This document shows positions 13,495-25,600 of a stretch of DNA of 64,000 bases, one piece after another. The translations under genes were made by a program, and so were the position numbers. Origin of the DNA: Artocarpus heterophyllus (taxonomy: Eukaryota; Streptophyta; Magnoliopsida; Rosales; Moraceae); NCBI GenBank assembly GCA_025403435.1, contig JAJQZP010000041.1, forward strand, positions 218,532 through 282,531. The letters run 5' to 3'. How positions within the stretch are numbered: position 1 is the stretch's first letter; each line of letters opens with the position of its first letter. Below the pieces are notes generated by a model. That model made no database searches. It had not been told where the DNA came from and saw nothing but the letters and a program-made list of their open reading frames with translations.

Positions 13495-13608
13495 CCTATT
13501 GGTCCTTGGGGTCAGTCCATATCAGATTAGGTCTCAAAAATCGAAACAGAATCAAGTTCGGATCAATATCTGATAAGATACGCGTGAAAAACGCGTAATC
13601 TTAACTGT

Positions 13609-13674
13609 CGCGGTCGGCATGCCGAACTGTGTGATAGGCAGGCTGAACTTTCTGATAGGCAGGCCGAACTGCCG
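13609..13674 (-). repeat. TCGGCAGGCCGA motif cluster in copia A 3' LTR
   Basis: Four variants occur on the plus strand: GTCGGCATGCCGAA, TAGGCAGGCTGAA, TAGGCAGGCCGAA and a half site CTGCCGAG. The 5' LTR (21194-21240) has one period fewer, so the cluster has gained or lost one ~20-base unit between the two LTRs. On the element strand it lies upstream of the TATA box, in U3. Confidence 0.8.
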
Positions 13675-15104
13675 AGAAAAAATCTCCGCGAATCTTTTAT
13701 TTTCCACCCGAGATTCTAAAGGATAAAGTCTCAGTTTTGATTCAAATAGCCCAATAGAAAAGATATCTGATCAAAACAAACTTTATCAAGATAATCTCTA
13801 AGAAAATAAATCAATTCACAATAATTCTACAAGTTTATCTTGTTCTAATTGTCCAAAATTAAAACAACCGATAAACAGACAAGAATTATCCGAACGCCAT
13901 AATTCAACAAGTTCATCTTGAACTAATTTCTTACATAATTAATTCAACCGATAAACAGACATGAATTATTTGATTCTTATAAATTTTAAACCAATCTGAT
14001 AAATCCGACATAAGTCACCAATTATTGGAAAAGCACGCCGTGTCGTTACAGGATTTTGTGAGCTAGCAAAGGGGACCAAAATGGACCTATAAAGTTCAAC
14101 TTCATGATAATTATGAAACCCAATATCCCAAATATACATTTCACAATTATCAACTCCAACGCTACTCCACTAAAAGCTTGGAGCTGCACTCTCGAACTTT
14201 ATAGAATTACGAAGCTCGTGTAGCTAAGTCTCCATGACATATCATAGTATATCGCATCCCCATATGATCATCCATAATCGGCTTAAGGACAAGTTCTGTC
14301 TTACCTTCCTGATTATTTTTATCTTACGTTCCATTGTCCCACCATTAGAAAACTTACCATCCAAAGATAGTATACCATTCGGTTACACCTATGTATCCAA
14401 ATGGTTGAGTGCTCCAGTTTTCCAATTACAGGACAACGCATATAAGAGGATATCATTACTCCTAAAGAGGAGCTATGGATTCCATATCTATGAATAACAA
14501 GTCTACGCTACCAAGAGTCATGCCTCCAACGTACCGGCATGCATGCCACTATAGAGATGTGGGAGTCACCCATTGGTACATCAAAAGACACAAGTCGAGA
14601 CAACGGGCCCATTATTCATCTCAGGATTAAGATACAATACAAATGATTGTCTAAAGTGAATCGATTTTCCAAGACAGAATTATTAATCCAAATCAATTCA
14701 CTTTATGTCCCGATCCAACACATCGTCACCTATGACAACATGCCAATGTTTCTATTCACGGAGTCCAACTCCGATGGCCAAGACAAACCATCTCCTAAAA
14801 GGGATATAGACAACATAACAATCTTTACATGAACAAAGCGCCCAACTTTATTCCCTCGATTGCGGATCATATATTTTAGACCATCACCTTAAGAGTCGTG
14901 TCTACCGCATAATCATCCCATCATATGCCCAACTCTTAAGGTTTAGACTGACAGTCTCAGACTACTGTTTGCTTATCATACATTCAACAAATATGAACGT
15001 AAAGAGGACAATTTTGGTATATATAAATGAATAAATTTTTTATTGATAAAAATGTCTCCAAAAACGTATTACATTTTTACTCCTTAGAGCATACATGTCT
15101 AACA

Positions 15105-15117
15105 ATCTCCCACTTGC
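15105..15117 (-). other. polypurine tract of copia A
   Basis: On the minus strand GCAAGTGGGAGAT lies between the pol stop codon and the LTR start TTGTTAGACATG. Copy B has the same tract at 61031-61043. The stop codon of pol is within a few bases, which leaves no room for an env-like gene. Confidence 0.85.
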
Positions 15118-15118
15118 A

Positions 15119-16549
15119 CTAAGTGAGTAAATACTGCAAATTTCGCATCCCCATAGCTTCCACATGCCTTTCGAAGACTCTCCCAGAAAGTATCTTCGTA
15201 AATGGATCAGCTAAATTGTCCTCTGACGCGATCTTGCACACCGTGACATGCCCGCTCTCAACGAAGTCCTTTATCACATGATACTTCCGATCAATATGCT
15301 TACTCTTCTTGTGAAATCTTGGTTCCTTAGCATTAGCTACCGCCGCACTGTTATCACAGTACAGTGATACCGCTTTATCCACACCAGGAACTACCTCAAG
15401 ATCCCCAAGGAACTTGTGGAGCCACACTGCTTCTTTTGAAGCATCACTAGCCGCCACATACTCGGCCTCCATCGTTGAATCCGAAGTGCAATCTTGCTTC
15501 ACACTTCTCCAACTGATGGCACCGCCACCCAGAGTAAACACAAACCCCGATGTCGATTTCCTAGAATCCAGGCAGGATTGAAAATCCGAATCAGTGTATC
15601 CTAGAGGAGTTAAATCCTCACCCGAATACACAAGCATATACCCTCGAGTCCTTCTTAGGTACTTGAAAATATGCTTTACCGCAACCCAATGGTTCGGTCC
15701 TGGATCCGCCTGAAATCGACTCACAATCCCGACCGCATAGCTAATATCCGGTCGAGTGCAAAGCATGGCATACATGAGACTACCCACTGCCGAAGCATAA
15801 GGTACCTTCTTCATGTATTCTCTTTCTTCATAAGACTTTGGAGAGTCTTTCTTAGAAAGAGTAATTCCAAACCTAGATGGTTGCCCACCTTTCTTGGAAT
15901 CCTGCATTGCAAACCTCCTGAAAATTTTATCTATGTAGCTGGCCTGTGACAAAGCTATCATTTTGTTCTTCCTATCTCGAAAGATCTGGATACCGAGAAC
16001 AAAATTAGCCTCACCTAAGTCCTTCACGTCAAACTGCTTGGTCAACCATAATTTGACCGATGACAATGCCCCAACGTCATTACCAATTAGCAGAATGTCA
16101 TCTACATAGAGTAGTAGAAAAACCACCTTCCCATTCTTAATGTGTTTGTAAACACATGGCTCATCCACATTTTGTGAGAACCCATAAGTCTTGATCACAT
16201 GATCAAATCTTATGTTCCAAGAACGAGAAGCCTGCTTAAGTCCATAAATAGACTTTAGCAACTTACAAACCTTACCCTCTTGACCCGTGACCTTGAACCC
16301 GTCTGGTTGTTCCATATAAATGGACTCATCAAGATAGCCATTCAGAAAAGCCGTCTTGACATCCATCTGCCAAATCTCGTAGTCGAGAGCGGCAGCTATG
16401 GACAAGAGAATCCGGATGGACTTAAGCATGGCTACAGGCGAAAAGGTTTCCTCATAATCGATTCCTTCCTTTTGCGTATAACCCTTAGCTACCAGTCTAG
16501 CCTTAAAGGTTTTGACCTTACCCCTTCGGGAAGATCCACAAGCTCCCAA
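15119..16549 (-). pseudogene. copia A pol, RT and RNase H part
   Basis: The open frame holds the copia reverse transcriptase from [21 protein letters not shown] on, through the active-site motif [11 protein letters not shown] (about residues 147-157), and RNase H ([19 protein letters not shown], then [19 protein letters not shown], and [15 protein letters not shown] near the end). It stops just before the polypurine tract. Its apparent start is not real: the frame continues from the upstream pol frame (18555-16489). A loss of about 52 bases near 16526, compared with copy B (59579-59631), put the two parts out of frame and deleted the conserved RT segment [16 protein letters not shown]. The rest of RT/RNase H is uninterrupted, so the damage is probably recent. 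Confidence 0.93.
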
Positions 16550-18555
16550 ACCCGATTAGTCTCCATAGACTTCATCTCAATGTTCATGGCCTCTGTCCAG
16601 AGTCTTGAATCAACATCCTCCATAGCTTCTGCGTAAGTATAAGGATCCCTGTCATGTTCATCCAGTTCAGCCAAAAAGACCTCCCCATTGAACATATACC
16701 TCTCAGGTTGACGCCCGATCCTCCCACTACGCCGAAGCCCCCGAGGTTGTTGTTCAGGTTTGTTTGGTTTTTCTACACCGATCGGAATGGTTTCGTTCGG
16801 AACCTCCGGAGTAAACGGATTACCCCTCAACTCCTCAAGCACCACTTTGCTTTGAGGTTTAAAGTCGTTCATGTAACTCTCCTCAAGGAAAGTTGCATTA
16901 GTTGAAACCACGACTTTATTTTCCTTTGGGTTATAAAAATAACCCCCTTTAGTCCCTTTTGGATATCCTACAAACACGCAAACTTCTGAACGTGCTTCCA
17001 ACTTATTCGGATCGTTAAATAGGACATGAGCTGGACATCCCCATATGTGAATATGGTTTAAGGATGTCTTCCGTCTTGTCCACAACTCGTGAGGAGTTTT
17101 AGGGACCGATTTTGAAGGCACATTGTTCAAAAGATAACATGCGGTTTGTAGTGCATATCCCCAAAAGGATAAAGGCAACGATGAATAACTCATCATGGAC
17201 CGAATCATATCCAACAAAGTCCTATTCCTTCTCTCTGCTACGCCATTCTGCTGCGGAGTGCCCGGCGCAGTCAAATGGGATAAAATCCCATTCTCTAACA
17301 AGTGTCCCAAGAACTCATCAGAAAGGTATTCCCCACCTCGATCAGATCGAAGTGCCTTTATGGGTCTACCCAATTGCTTTTCCACTTCAGCCCGAAACTC
17401 CCTGAACTTATCATAAGTTTCGCTTTTGTGGTGCATTAGGTACACATACCCATATCTTGAGTAATCGTCAATAAAAGTAACGAAGTACTCATACCCTCCT
17501 CGTGCCCGGATGTTCATCGGTCCGCAAACATCACTATGCACAAGTTCTAGAACCCCTTCGGCCCTATTGGCCTTAGACCCGTATGGTCTTTTGGTCATTT
17601 TACCCTCCAAACAAGACTCACATTGAGGTATAGATTCCACCTTTAAGTGACTTAAAGGTCCATCCCTTACCAACCTTTGAATCCTATTTAGGTTAATATG
17701 GCCAAGACGCAAATGCCAAAGATAAGTCTTATTAGAGTGAGAAGTTTTAAGTCTTTTTGAGTCATTATCATTTATCTCAGCATTAAGCAATAGGTCCATC
17801 TTAGGTTTGATAAAATATAGATTATTTTGCATCCATCGAGAACAGATAAAAGATTTGTTTTTACGAATCACCACTTTTTCATTAAAAGATACCACGTAGG
17901 AGTCTTTAAATAAAGAAGATACAGAAATTAGATTCCTTTTAAATTTAGGAACATAAAAACAATCTCGCAAAATTAAACTCCTATAATTATCAAAATAAAG
18001 ATGGACATCTCCCACTGCTTCCACTGAGACCAAGGATCCATCGCCCATCCGAAGCGTTAAGTCTTCACGAAGTAGACTTCTCGTTTCTTTGAATCCCTGC
18101 AGAGAAACACAAACATGATTAGTTGCACCGGAATCTATGACCCAAATGTCACTGGATTCCTCAACCAAACAAGTTTCTAAATATAGAAGATCACACCTAC
18201 CTCCCTTGGAAAGGAAGTCCTTGCAATGCTTCTTTATATGCCCGACCTTACCACAAAAGAAGCACTTAAGCTTCTTTGGGTTCTTCTTCTTCTTCTTCTT
18301 GCTCTTGGTAGCAATAGGAATAGAAGACTTCCCACTTTTGGCCCGTTGCTTCTTTCCATTCCTAGAGTTAGGATTGGAACCAGAAGCAGCTACCATATTG
18401 GCCTCTCCACCAGCAGGAGACTCCCTGATCAGCAGTTCAAACTCTTGTAACTGTTTCATCAGTTCTGTCAAAGTCATATCCCATCTATTGCTTAAATTAA
18501 AAGTAGCTTTAAACGGAATAAATTCCTTAGACAGAGTCTCAAAGACCATAGTCAT
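16489..18555 (-). pseudogene. copia A gag C-terminus, protease, integrase and RT start
   Basis: The frame of 688 codons carries, in order, the second half of gag, a lysine-rich stretch (residues ~84-97), a CCHC zinc knuckle [14 protein letters not shown] (98-111), the aspartic protease motif DSGATNH (from residue 141), the GAG-pre-integrase region ([18 protein letters not shown]), the integrase core with [32 protein letters not shown] and [14 protein letters not shown], and the first RT residues ([12 protein letters not shown]) before the ~52-base deletion ends the frame. Its first ATG (18553-18555) follows directly on an in-frame TAG (18556-18558) that ends the upstream gag frame. Copy B has the same TAG-ATG. 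Only the missing RT segment and the gag frameshift upstream break the polyprotein. Confidence 0.93.
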
Positions 18556-19013
18556 CTAAGTTTCAGCATCGATGTCGGCTCCATTGGTTTGAGCCTCAGC
18601 GAGGTAACCCATGACCAACATCATGTGCTCCTTTACAGATGTCCCCGATCTCTTTCTACAGTTTAAGAGTTTCTGAAGCGCTACTTGCCGCTTTGTTATG
18701 GCCTGGCCTCCAAACATATCCTCAAGATTATCCAAGATCTGCTTCGCAGTCTCATAATCCTGATGTTGAGCCTGCAGCACGTTATTCATGCTAGCCATAA
18801 CATAGCAGCGGGCCTGATCATTAGCATCTTTCCAGCGGTCGTACGCTTGGAATTGCTTGAGTCTCCCGTAGGCTCGGGAGGACAAGGAGTTGTCAGAACA
18901 TATTTCAGTTTCTCAAAGGAAAGGACGATGTCCAGGTTCCGTTTCCAATCATTATAGTTCTCACCGGTTAATTGGTTTTTGTCAAGTATCGATGATAAAG
19001 CGTTTTTAGACAT
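18556..19013 (-). pseudogene. copia A gag N-terminal part
   Basis: The start MSKN (ATG at 19013) is supported by copy B, where the same leader context precedes MSKN at 57080. The frame gives LTGENYNDWKRNLDIVL, a typical copia gag start, then breaks near 18865, where A lacks about 8 bases present in B. It continues in another frame with YDRWKDANDQARCYVMASMNNVLQ and LDNLEDMFGGQ up to the TAG at 18556-18558. Gag would form the cytoplasmic particle that packages the RNA. As it stands it is broken by the frameshift. The TAG may be older than both copies. Confidence 0.88.
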
Positions 19014-19227
19014 TTTCAATCTACAATAAAGAGTCATATACCAAACATAAGCAAACATATATAATAATTTAGTAAGATAACACAATCATGTAAAATCATA
19101 CAAATGTGTTTATGTGTCAAAACCTTGAAAATATCACAACCTTACAACGATAATTCCCAACTCAGAATTCAACAAGCTCCTAGGGGAGTCATGCCAAATT
19201 CAATCAGGAACACGGATCCCCTCCTGA

Positions 19228-19271
19228 TTAATATATGCCATCCAGGACCCGTATGATCCAGCATATACTAA
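19228..19271 (-). other. leader stem-loop of copia A
   Basis: TTAATATATGC at 19228-19238 pairs with GCATATACTAA at 19261-19271, with one mismatch. A second stem lies next to it (AATCAGGA at 19203 with TCCTGATT at 19222). The same pair of stems is perfect in copy B (56821-56890). Conservation of pairing argues for an RNA element. Confidence 0.65.
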
Positions 19272-19980
19272 TAATCGTTTCTTTGGCCATTAATTTTATT
19301 AACAGAACTCCTAGGGGAGGTTAATAATAAAATTAACGTGAGTGTATAACCACCATTTTAATATTTTATCCATGATTTATAATCACCACCAAGGGGTGTG
19401 CAACCATAAATCATACTAAAATACCTTATCCTTTCAGAGATCCAATCTGGTACATGATAGAAATCCCTTCCTAGGGGTTGGGACCATCATGTTCTTCCTA
19501 TGGACCAACGATGGAGGCCTTAGGTTCTCTCTTCGAAAACCTTCTCCCACTCAATCTTTTGAAGTCAAGGTTTTATTTTGAAATTATGCATGAACAAATT
19601 TAATATGAGTGGCACTCCCTATTCTATATGACATGTTATCAATATACATGGTAAATCATATTATAATGCAGACAAGCAAAGCAATCAAGCAAAGCTACAA
19701 GCATAATAATAATAATAACCGTAATATTATGGTTCCACCCTAGAGAATAGAAAAACTAAGATTACAAGAGAATAATCGAGACATTTATCGATTCTTCATC
19801 CTTGAATCCTTAAGCTGTATCCTTCTTCATGTAATATCCATCTTCAAGTCCTCAATCCCGTATGAATCGAACACTTCATATTTCCGGTCATATCCAAATT
19901 TAATGTTTCTCAGAATTGTCCCAAAAATAAAATTAAAACTGCACCAAAAAATTGCACCTTTTCTGGACACCTGGCTGCTC

Positions 19981-20170
19981 TCGGTCGGCAGGCCGATCTG
20001 GGTGATCGGTCTGCGGATCATGGTGGTTTGGCCTGCCGAACATGAAGGTTTGGCCTGCCGACAGAGCACCAAAATTTCTGCCCCACTGTCGGCCTGCCGG
20101 ACCGTACGTCCGGCCTGCCGATCTGTGACCTTCGGCCTGCCGAACTGTGAGGTCTGGCATGCCGACCGAG
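19981..20170 (-). repeat. TCGGCAGGCCGA motif cluster in copia A leader
   Basis: About ten copies or variants lie in 190 bases, including GTCGGCAGGCCGAT, TTTGGCCTGCCGAA, TGTCGGCCTGCCGG, TCCGGCCTGCCGAT, TTCGGCCTGCCGAA and CTGGCATGCCGACC, spaced about 20-30 bases. Both orientations occur but GGCCTGCC on the plus strand dominates. The surrounding leader is AT-rich. Confidence 0.85.
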
Positions 20171-20664
20171 CAGAAAACCCTCAATCCAGAAAATACAATT
20201 TTAATGCAATTCATCAATTTATTTTCAACAATTCAAAAACATAAAATTAGAGACTCAGGAAATACCTGGAGACGCCATCATCAATCTTTAAGTTCCGACT
20301 TCTCGTTCCGTCTTCTCCGAATAATTATTTAATTACAAAATTCTTACAAATTAAAAATTAAATAATAATTCCTAGACGGAGATGATAGTCCGCCATCTAA
20401 TTACATGAAAAACCTAGATAGACATTCTAACCTCTAAGGAACCATAACCGGTATTAATTAATTAATAAATAATTAAACAACAATTTAATCAACCATAATT
20501 AATTAATAAACATTCACCATATAATCCATGACAACATATATATTATATAGAAACCTAGAGTGCCATCTCTCTATAAAATTTAATTCAAGCATTGGAGAGA
20601 TTAAGATCACAAAATTTATGCATATAACATGATCACAAACTTGCAAATTTATGTAAAAACCTCG

Positions 20665-20676
20665 TCTCTGATACCA
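20665..20676 (-). other. primer-binding site of copia A
   Basis: On the minus strand TGGTATCAGAGA starts three bases after the 5' LTR end. It is complementary to the 3' end of initiator methionine tRNA, the usual primer of plant LTR elements. Confidence 0.85.
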
Positions 20677-20678
20677 AT

Positions 20679-22670
20679 TGTTGGAAACAAAGTGTGCAGC
20701 GGAATTTTTAAAAATTTTTCCATCAGAGTATTTTCCAAAACACAAGTTTGACATGTTATATGTATAAATTAAACAGATCTTACTAACCTCAGTGTGCCGA
20801 AGAACCTCCGCGACCTGTGTAGAGAAGTAACGTTCCAGAAGAGCCTCAACCAACTGGTCTTCTTTGCTATTCTCTATCCACAACCGGAGTGAGTGTGGGC
20901 TCACACGTACAGCTCTTCCACCGGTGACTCTCCTTCCAACCAATAGAGAGAACCCAAAGCTAGTGTTCGTGATTTGTGAACAAAAGCTCTCAGGGAGTTT
21001 TCAGATGCTCACTAGAAGAGTATCACTCTTAATCTCTCAAATTGATATGAGTAAATCATTAGACTCACTCCCTTTTTATACCTATTGGTCCTTGGGGTCA
21101 GTCCATATCAGATTAGGTCTCAAACATCGAAACAGAATCAAGTTCGGATCAATATCTGATAAGATACGCGTGAAAAACGCGTAATCTTAACTGTCGCGGT
21201 CGGCATGCCGAACTATGTGATAGGCAGGCCGAACTGCCGAGAAAAAATCTCTATGAATCTTTTATTTTCCACCCGAGATTCTAAAGGATAAAGTCTCAGT
21301 TTTGATTCAAATAGCCCAATAGAAAAGATATCTAATCAAAACAAACTTTATCAAGATAATCTCTAAGAAAATAAATCAATTCACAATAATTCTACAAGTT
21401 TATCTTGTTCTAATTGTCCAAAATTAAAACAACCGATAAACAGACAAGAATTATCCGAACGCCATAATTCAACAAGTTCATCTTGAACTAATTTCTTACA
21501 TAATTAATTCAACCGATAAACAGACATGAATTATTTGATTCTTATAAATTTTAAACCAATCTGATAAATCCGACATAAGTCACCAATTATTGGAAAAGCA
21601 CGCCGTGTCGTTACAGGATTTTGTGAGCTAGCAAAGGGGACCAAAATTGACCTATAAAGTTCAAGCTCATGATAATTATGAAACCCAATATCCCAGATAT
21701 ACATTTCACAATTATCAACTCCAACGCTACTCCACTAAAAGCTTGGAGCTGCACTCTCGAACTTTATAGAATTACGAAGCTCGTGTAGCTAAGTCTCCAT
21801 GACATATCATAGTGTATCGCATCCCCATATGATCATCCATAATCGGCTTAAGGACAAGTTCTGTCTTACCTTCCCGATTATTTTTATCTTACGTTCCATT
21901 GTCTCACCATTAGAAAACTTACCATCCAAAGATAGTATACCATTCGGTTACACCTATGTATCCAAATGGTTGAGCGCTCCAGTTTTCCAATTACAGGACA
22001 ACGCATATAAGAGGATATCATTACTCCTAAAGAGGAGCTATGGATTCCATATCTATGAATAACAAGTCTACGCTACCAAAAGTCATGCCTCCAATGTACC
22101 GGCATGCATGTCACTATAGAGATGTGGGAGTCACCCATTGGTACATCAAAAGACACAAGTCGAGACAACGGGCCCATTATTCATCTCAGGATTAAGATAC
22201 AATACAAATGATTGTCTAAAGTGAATCGATTTTCCAAGACAGAATTATTAATCCAAATCAATTCACTTTATGTCCCGATCCAACACATCGTCACCTATGA
22301 CAACATGCCAATGTTTCTATTCACGGAGTCCAACTCCGATGGCCAAGACAAACCATCTCCCAAAAGGGATATAGACAACATAACAATCTTTACATGAACA
22401 AAGCGCCCAACTTTATTCCCTCGATTACGGATCATATATTTTAGACCATCACCTTAAGAGTCGTGTCTACCGCATAATCATCACATCATATGCCCAACTC
22501 TTAAGGTTTAGACTGACAGTCTCAGACTACTGTGTGCTTATCATACATTCAACAAATATGAACGTAAAGAGGACAATATTTGGTATATATAAATGAATAA
22601 ATTCTTTATTGATAAAAATGTCTCCAAAAACGTATTACATTTTTACTCCTTAGAGCATACACGTCTAACA
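20679..22670 (-). repeat. 5' LTR of copia A (1992 bp)
   Basis: It is nearly identical to 13094-15104 and has the same ends. It is followed by TSD TTTGA at 22671. The TATA box is at 21071-21080 (minus strand), with the motif cluster at 21194-21240 and the ACGCGT hairpin around 21166-21183. Confidence 0.92.
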
Positions 22671-25600
22671 TTTGAACCCATATATATAACACCCAAGACC
22701 ATCCTCTCTAACCGATGTGGGGCACATCATTCCCTACCCTTTAGACTGCACGTCCTCGTGCCAACTCCATCTTTAACCCACACGAGCGGCAGGGAACCTT
22801 TGTACATTCGCCCGCCGACTAGCAGAGGCTCGGCTCTGAAACTCACTCCACCCCAAAAGCTAACTCGGGAGGGGAGGATTGTGAACCCATATAAATAACA
22901 CCCAAGACAACCCTCTCTAACCGATGTGGGACACATTATTCCCGACCCCTTTGGACTGCACGTCCTCGTGCCGACTCTGTAGTTAACCCATATGTGCGAT
23001 AGGGTACCTTTGTACATGCACCCACAGACTAGCAGAGGTTCAGCTCTAAAACCATTATTTTATAAACCCACCTAACTCCACCCCAAAAGCTAGCTCGTGA
23101 GGGGAGGATTGTGAACCCATATATATGACACCGAAGACCACCCTCTCTAACCGATGTGGGACACATCATTCCCGAACCCTTTAGACTGCACGTCCTCGTG
23201 TCAACTCTATCACTAACCCACACGAGCGGCAGGGAACCTTTATAAATGAGCCCACCGACCAGCACAAGTTCAGCTCTGATACCATATGATATGAATCCAC
23301 CTAACTCCACTCCAAAAGCCAGCTCGTGAGGGGAGGATTGTGAACCCATATATATAACACCCAAGACCACACTCTGTAACCGATGTGGGACACATCATTC
23401 CCCACCCCTTTAGACTGCACTTCCTTGTGTCAACTCCGTCGTTAACCCATACAAGCGGCAGGGAACCTTTGTAAATGAGGCCACCGGCCAGCAGAGGTTC
23501 AGCTCTGATACCATATGATATGAATCTACCTAACTCCACTCCAAAATCTAGCTCGTGAGGGGAGGATTGTGAACCCATATATATAACACCGAAGACCACC
23601 CTCTCTAACCGATGTGGTAAACATCATTCCCGACCCCTTTAGACTGCACATCGTCATGCCAACTCCGTCGTTAACCCACACGAGTGGCAGGGAACCTTTG
23701 TACATGCACCCACCGACTAGTAGCGGTTCAGCTCTGATACCATTATGATATGAGCCCACCTAACTCCACCCCAAAAGCTAGCTCATGAGGGGTGGATTAT
23801 GAACCCATATAAATGACACCCAAGACTACCCTCTCTAACCGATGTGGGACACATCATTCCCGTCCCTTTTAGACTGCACATCCTCATGCCAACTCCGTCG
23901 TTAACCCACACGAGCGACAGGGAACCTTTGTACATGTACCCACCGACTTGAAGAGGTTCGGCACTGATACCATTATGATATGAACCAACCTAACTCCACC
24001 CCAAAAGCTAACTCGTGAGGGGAGGATTGTGAACCCATATATATAACACCCAAGACCACCCTCTCTAACCGATGTGGGACACATTATTCCCAACCCCTTT
24101 GGACTGCACGTCCTCGTGCCGACTCTGTCGTTAACCCACATGTGTGATAGGGCACCTTTGTACATGCACCCATAGACTAGCAGACGTTCGGCTCTGATAC
24201 CATTATTGTATAAACCCACCTAACTCCACCCCAAAAGCTAGCTCATGAGGGGAGGATTGTGAACCCATATATATGACATCGAAGACCACCCTCTCTAACC
24301 GATGTGGGACACATCATTCCCGACCCCTTTAGACTACATGTCCTCGTGTCAACTCTCTCGTTAACCCACACGAGCGGTAGGGAACCTTTGTAAATGAGCC
24401 CACCGACCAACAGAGGTTCAGCTCTGATACCATATGATATGAATCCACCAAACTCCACTCCAAAATCTAGCTCGTGAGGGGAGGATTATGAACCCATATA
24501 TATAACACCGAAGACCACCCTCTCTAACCGGTGTGGTAAACATCATTCCTGAGCCCTTTTGACTGCACATCCTCGTGCTAACTCCGTCGTTAACCCACAC
24601 GAGTGGCAGGGAACCTTTGTACATGCACCCACCGACTAGTAGAGGTTCGGCTTTGATACCATTATGATATGAACCCACCTAACTCCACCCCAAAATCTAG
24701 CTCGTGAGGGGAGGATTGTGAACCCATATATATAACATCGAAGACCACCCTCTCTAACCGGCGTGGTAAACATCATTCCTGAGCCCTTTAGACTGCACAT
24801 CCTCGTGCTAACTCCGTCGTTAACCCACACGAGTGGCAGGGAACCTTTGTACATGTACCCACCGACTAGCAGAGGTTCGGCTCTGATACCATTATGATAT
24901 GAACCCACCTAACTCCACCCCAAAAGCTAGCTCGTGAGGGGAGGATTGTGAATCCATATATATAACACCAAAGACCACCCTCTCTAACCGATGTGGGACA
25001 CATCATTCCCGACCCTTTTAGACTATACGCCCTAGTATCAACTCCGTCGTTATCCCAGACGAGCGGCAGGGAACCTTTGTGCATGCACCAACCGACTAGC
25101 AGAGGTTTGGCCCTGAACGATATGATTTGAACCCACCTAACTCCACCCCAAAAGCTACCTCGTGAGGGGAGGACTGTGAACCCATATATATAACACCCAA
25201 GACCACCCCCTCAAACCGATGTGGGACACATCCTTCCCGGCCCCTTTAGACAACACGCCCTAGTGCCAACTCCGTCGTTATCCCACACGAGCGGCAGGGA
25301 ACCTTTGTACATGCACCCACCGACTAGCAGAGGTTTGGCTCTGAAACGATATGATTTGAGCCCACCTAACTCCACCGCAAAAGCTACCTCGTGAGGGGAG
25401 GATTGTGAACCCATATATATAACACCCAAGACCACCCTCTCTAACCGATGTGGGACACAACATTCCTGACCCCTTTAGACTGCACGTCCTTGTGCTAACT
25501 CTGTCGTTAACTTACACGAGTGGCAGGGAACCTTTGTACATGCACCCACCGACTAGCAGAGGTTCCGTTCTGATACAATATGATATGAACCCACCTAACT

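Larger units (their letters stand above)
13094..15104 (-). repeat. 3' LTR of copia A (2011 bp)
   Basis: Read on the minus strand it starts TGTTAGACATG at 15104 and ends TTTGTTTCCAACA at 13094. It contains a TATA box (13485-13494), a GC-rich motif cluster (13609-13674) and a hairpin of two ACGCGT words (13580-13596). Short open frames such as the one at 14234-14497 recur in all four copia LTRs of this window and show no domain. I regard them as chance. Confidence 0.92.
19014..20678 (-). other. copia A leader between primer site and gag
   Basis: These 1.66 kb hold no convincing gene. The leader contains a dense GC-rich motif cluster (19981-20170) and, nearer gag, four C-rich hairpin words (CCTAGGGG at 19179, 19310 and 19470; CCAAGGGG at 19389) and a long inverted repeat (about 19228-19271). 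These are conserved in copy B. Dimerisation, packaging or translation control of the genomic RNA is a reasonable guess. Open frames crossing the motif cluster (for example 19903-20244) are by-products of its GC-rich repeats. Confidence 0.75.
13094..22670 (-). mobile_element. Ty1/copia retrotransposon A, full length (Angela/Tork-like)
   Basis: This is a complete copia element on the minus strand. The 5' LTR is at 20679-22670, then come the primer site, a ~1.66-kb leader, gag, protease, integrase, RT, RNase H, polypurine tract, and the 3' LTR at 13094-15104. The order integrase before RT defines copia. It is flanked by TSD TTTGA. The LTRs are very similar, differing by scattered substitutions and an indel of about one motif period near 13645. 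Copy B at 53331-63088 is the same family. The clade call (Angela or a near relative) is from general resemblance of the RT and long LTRs and is tentative. Confidence 0.94.

Noticed and set aside
14234..14497. 87-codon frame MTYHSISHPHM..., present in all four copia LTRs
   Set aside because: It is shared only because the LTRs are homologous, is antisense or sense depending on element, has no domain, and is interrupted or shortened in some copies.
15104..15121. Possible env-like third gene downstream of copia pol
   Set aside because: The pol stop lies within a few bases of the polypurine tract in both copia copies, so there is no space for one.
19903..20244. 113-codon frame across the GC-rich motif cluster with repeated RPACR-like words
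   Set aside because: It is a by-product of the repeated GGCCTGCCGA words and is not conserved as a frame in copia B.
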